A DNA stretch of 35,908 bases from Fusobacteriaceae bacterium (GTDB taxonomy: Bacteria; Fusobacteriota; Fusobacteriia; Fusobacteriales; Fusobacteriaceae): the NCBI GenBank assembly GCA_016938425.1, contig JAFGUR010000236.1, positions 1 through 35,908 on the forward strand, in the 5' to 3' direction. Under the pieces are notes generated by a model. That model was not told the origin of the DNA and searched no databases. It worked only from the letters and a program-made list of their open reading frames with translations. A program made the translations under genes and the position numbers. This document shows positions 32,997 to 35,908 of this stretch, in pieces (the stretch's first letter is position 1; each line of letters begins with the position of its first letter).

Positions 32997-34481
32997 ATGC
33001 ATAAAAATTTAATGGTCCTTGGGACAGCTTCTTCAGCTGGAAAGAGTTTAATAACAACAGCTTTGTGTAAAATATTTTATGAAAAAGGATATTCAGTTAC
33101 TCCTTTTAAATCACAAAATATGTCGCTTAATTCTTTTGTTACAGAAGATGGGAAAGAAATGGGAAGAGCACAAGTTATACAAGCAGAAGCTTGCGGATTA
33201 AAACCCCAAGTTTTTATGAATCCTATTTTGCTAAAACCTAATTCTGATAATGGTTCTCAAGTAATATTTATGGGAAAAGCTCTTCAAAATATGGAAGCTT
33301 CTGAATATTTTGAATTTAGAAAAACACTTAAATTAAAAGTTCAAGAAATTTATGAAAAAGAAGTAAAAGAAAAGTTTGAAATATCAATTATCGAAGGGGC
33401 AGGAAGTCCAGCAGAGATAAATTTGAATAGAGAAGACCTTGTAAATATTGGAATGGCAAAAATAGCAAAGTCTCCATGCATTTTAGTTGCAGATATTGAT
33501 AAAGGTGGAGTTTTCGCCTCGATTTATGGGACAATAATGCTTTTACCTGAAGAAGATAGAAGATACATAAAAGGAATTGTAATTAATAAATTTCGTGGGG
33601 ATGTAGAAATTTTAAAACCGGGGTTAAAAATGATAGAAGACCTTGTAAATATTCCAGTAATAGGAGTAATTCCTTATGTTAATCATGGGGTAGAAGAAGA
33701 AGATTCAGCAAGTGAAAGGGCAACAGCCACTTTTGGAGAAGGAGATATTAAAGTAAAAGTAATAAGGCTACCACATATGAGTAATTTTAATGATTTAGAC
33801 CCTTTTAAAATGCATGATTGTAATGTTGAATTTGTAGAAACTCCAAAAGAATTAGATAATGCTGATTTAATAATAATACCCGGCAGTAAAAATACAATTT
33901 ATGATTTGAATTTTATAAAAAAAATGGGGTTTAAAGAAAAATTAGAAGAGGCAGTATCTAAAGGTATAATTGTTTTAGGGATTTGTGGTGGCTTGCAAAT
34001 TTTAGGTAAAACTATTAGAGATCCATATAATATTGAAGGTTCAAAAGATTTTGAAGAGGGATTAGGATTCTTAAATATAGATACTATATTGGAAAAAGAG
34101 AAAAATACAACACAATTTGATGGTGAATCAATAATAGATATTGATTATATTAGTTTTTCTGAGGGACAAAAGTTTTATGGATATGAAATTCATCAAGGAA
34201 AATCTAGTGGTTCAGAAAAAGTCTTTTTAAAAAATAAAGGAAATGCTATAGGATTTTGTAAAGAAAATATCATAGGAACATATCTTCATGGATTATTTGA
34301 AGAAGGAGAATTTTTGAAAGGAATTTTAGATTTTTTAAATAAAAAAAATGATACAGAGTCAAAAAGTTTTAAATTATTCAAAGAAAATGAATATAAAAAG
34401 CTTGCCCAAATAGTTGAAAAAAATTTAGATATGAAAAAAATTTATGAGATAATGGGATTAGAAAATGAATTTGATGTATAA
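32997..34481 (+). CDS. cobQ: Cobyric acid synthase
   Basis: Glutamine-dependent amidation of adenosylcobyrinic acid a,c-diamide at four side chains. The 494 residues comprise an N-terminal dethiobiotin-synthetase-like ATPase domain (GTASSAGKSLITTALCKIF, KSQNMSLNSFVTEDG, IIEGAGSPAEINL, ADIDKGGVFASIYG) and a C-terminal class I glutaminase domain with nucleophile Cys near 329 in LGICGGLQILG and His near 431 in GTYLHGLFE. SD GAGAGG; 13 bases after cobT. Its end overlaps cbiB by 17 bases. Confidence 0.97.
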   Translation: MHKNLMVLGTASSAGKSLITTALCKIFYEKGYSVTPFKSQNMSLNSFVTEDGKEMGRAQVIQAEACGLKPQVFMNPILLKPNSDNGSQVIFMGKALQNMEASEYFEFRKTLKLKVQEIYEKEVKEKFEISIIEGAGSPAEINLNREDLVNIGMAKIAKSPCILVADIDKGGVFASIYGTIMLLPEEDRRYIKGIVINKFRGDVEILKPGLKMIEDLVNIPVIGVIPYVNHGVEEEDSASERATATFGEGDIKVKVIRLPHMSNFNDLDPFKMHDCNVEFVETPKELDNADLIIIPGSKNTIYDLNFIKKMGFKEKLEEAVSKGIIVLGICGGLQILGKTIRDPYNIEGSKDFEEGLGFLNIDTILEKEKNTTQFDGESIIDIDYISFSEGQKFYGYEIHQGKSSGSEKVFLKNKGNAIGFCKENIIGTYLHGLFEEGEFLKGILDFLNKKNDTESKSFKLFKENEYKKLAQIVEKNLDMKKIYEIMGLENEFDV

Positions 34482-35400
34482 AATTGTGATAGCTTATTTT
34501 TTAGATTTAATATTTGGAGATCCATATAGTATTCCTCATCCTATTGTATTTATTGGGAAACTAATAAAAAAATTGGAGAATTTTTATTATAGTAAAAAGA
34601 TAAATAAGAAAATTTCAGGTTTTTTAATGAATTTGTCAGTATTGTTTATAGTTTATTTGATATTTTATTTTGTAAATAAAATACAAGTATTAGAAATTTA
34701 TTTTCTATATACAATTTTAGCATCAAAATCTTTGGTTAAAGAAACAAAGAAAGTCTATTTGGCACTAAAAAATAATGATATTAAAAAAGCTAGATTAATG
34801 CTTTCATATTTGGTAAGTCGAAATACAGAGGATTTAGAAGAAAAAGATATAATAAAAGGAACTGTTGAAACTTGTTCTGAAAATATAACAGATGGAATTA
34901 TAGCACCTTTATTTTATATGTTTATTGGAGGATTACCTTTAGCAATGACATATAAAGCAATTAATACATTGGACTCAATGGTAGGTTATAAAAATGAAAA
35001 ATATAAAGATTTTGGTTTTTTTTCTGCAAAATTAGATGATGTTGCAAATTTTATTCCATCAAGATTAAGTGGTTTATTATTCATTCCAATTTCTTGTATA
35101 TTTCTAGGATATGATTTTAAAAATTCAATAAAAATATTTTTTAGAGATAGAAAAAATCATTCAAGTCCAAATTCTGCTCATACAGAAAGTGCTGTTGCAG
35201 GAGCATTGAATATACAACTTGGAGGACCTACAAAATATTTTGGAGTGGTAGAAGAAAAAAAATACATTGGTGATAAAAAAAATGAGTTAACAATAAAAAA
35301 TATAAGAGATAACCACAAAATTATATATTTATCTGGATTTATTGGTTTGATATTTTTTGTTTTAGTATTTGGAGGGATATATGGCTTTACATGGAGGTAA
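34465..35400 (+). CDS. cbiB: Adenosylcobinamide-phosphate synthase
   Basis: Membrane enzyme attaching aminopropanol phosphate to cobyric acid. The 311 residues begin with LDLIFGDPYSIPHPIVFIGK, the family signature, and contain SRNTEDLEEKDIIKGTVETC, SENITDGIIAPLFY, AINTLDSMVGYKNEKYKDFG and the C-terminal HSSPNSAHTESAVAGALNIQLGG. ATG 34465 lies within the end of cobQ; ATG 34474 is an alternative start. The next gene starts inside its last 20 bases. Confidence 0.95.
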   Translation: MNLMYKIVIAYFLDLIFGDPYSIPHPIVFIGKLIKKLENFYYSKKINKKISGFLMNLSVLFIVYLIFYFVNKIQVLEIYFLYTILASKSLVKETKKVYLALKNNDIKKARLMLSYLVSRNTEDLEEKDIIKGTVETCSENITDGIIAPLFYMFIGGLPLAMTYKAINTLDSMVGYKNEKYKDFGFFSAKLDDVANFIPSRLSGLLFIPISCIFLGYDFKNSIKIFFRDRKNHSSPNSAHTESAVAGALNIQLGGPTKYFGVVEEKKYIGDKKNELTIKNIRDNHKIIYLSGFIGLIFFVLVFGGIYGFTWR

Positions 35401-35908
35401 TATTCATAAAATATTTAGAGAAAGTGGCAAAGAAGTATTAGATTATTCTGCAAATATAAATCCCTTAGGATTTCCCAAAAGCTTAAGAAAAAATATTATT
35501 AAAAATATAGATGGTTTAATAAATTACCCAGATCCCAATTATATTGATTTGAAAGAGTCTATTAGTAAAAAAATAAATATTTCTGTAGACAATATCGTTG
35601 TGGGAAATGGTGCTACTGAATTAATTTTTTTGGCGATAAGAACTTTAAATCCCAAAAATGTTTTAATAGTTTCTCCGACATTTGCAGAGTATGAGAGAGC
35701 GTTAAAAGAAGTTTCAGCAAATATTAGTTATTTTGAACTTACAAAGGGGAAAAATGAATTTTATTTAGATAAAGAAAAATTTTTAAAGGAATTAAGAAAA
35801 AATTATGACCTAGTTATTCTTTGTAATCCTAATAACCCAACAGGAACTTTTGTAAATAAAAAGATTTTTTCTGAGGTACTAGAATTTTGTAAAAATTATA
35901 AAACAAAA
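35381..35908 (+). CDS. cobD: Threonine-phosphate decarboxylase-like aminotransferase, 3' end cut by window
   Basis: Class I/II PLP-dependent enzyme; the family makes aminopropanol phosphate from threonine phosphate, the substrate of CbiB. 176 codons are present, starting at an ATG after GGAGGG. Seen are LHGGNIHKIFRESGKEVLDY at the start, SANINPLGFPKSL, the VVGNGATELIFLAIR cofactor-binding block, and LVILCNPNNPTGTFV with the PLP-contacting Asn. The PLP lysine lies beyond the window. Overlap with cbiB and the pathway context separate it from the very similar histidinol-phosphate aminotransferases. Confidence 0.9.
   Translation, partial: MALHGGNIHKIFRESGKEVLDYSANINPLGFPKSLRKNIIKNIDGLINYPDPNYIDLKESISKKINISVDNIVVGNGATELIFLAIRTLNPKNVLIVSPTFAEYERALKEVSANISYFELTKGKNEFYLDKEKFLKELRKNYDLVILCNPNNPTGTFVNKKIFSEVLEFCKNYKTK

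Overview
The window is AT-rich DNA from an anaerobe with an outer membrane, most likely a Fusobacterium. The gene set mixes Gram-negative features (TolC/RND efflux, diderm-type lipoproteins) with Firmicute-like ones (GlpP antitermination, LytS/LytR, pseudouridine catabolism, IS256 remnants). Translation starts are mostly strong AGGAGG sites, and genes within operons often overlap by 1-4 bases. Both window edges cut a gene: a TolC-type protein enters from the left and a CobD-type aminotransferase runs off the right.

Layout. Bases 1-6424 (+): tripartite efflux operon (TolC-like, lipoprotein adaptor, RND pump), with a 250-base structured repeat between the first two genes. 6465-7958 (-): udk-xth. 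8078-9321 (+): nitrilase-family amidohydrolase and GNAT acetyltransferase. 9322-11460 (+): psuK (HTH fusion) and psuG. 11498-12048 (-): trmO with palindromes at its promoter. 12085-18583 (-): glycerol regulon, read glpP, glpF, glpK, then a three-gene glycerol-3-phosphate dehydrogenase set. Terminator leaders of the GlpP-controlled kind precede both glpF and the dehydrogenase genes. 18669-22081: an XRE-TPR regulator (-), a divergent 30-residue exported peptide (+) and a pectate-lyase-like lipoprotein (+). 22145-25137: accessory module of IS3-family debris, a membrane-anchored protein, PadR and LysE genes, a gene fragment and a collapsed IS256-family element. 25203-29322 (-): lytS-lytR and a CstA-type transporter. 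29350-30285 (-): DMT/EmrE-type permease. 30369-35908 (+): late cobalamin genes cobU, cobS, cobT, cobQ, cbiB and cobD, with a second copy of the structured repeat between cobS and cobT.

How parts work together. The glycerol block holds uptake, phosphorylation and oxidation genes plus its own antiterminator, and two leaders share promoter, motif and terminator architecture. The LytS/LytR pair next to cstA resembles the enterobacterial BtsS/BtsR-BtsT pyruvate system. The cob block covers nucleotide-loop assembly and amidation but not corrin-ring synthesis.

The two least explained features are (1) the regulator/peptide/lyase locus, which has the form of an RRNPP-type peptide-signalling circuit but in a diderm, and (2) the 216-250-base repeat with compensatory changes in its stems. 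Both assignments are inferences from sequence pattern and need the tests listed.
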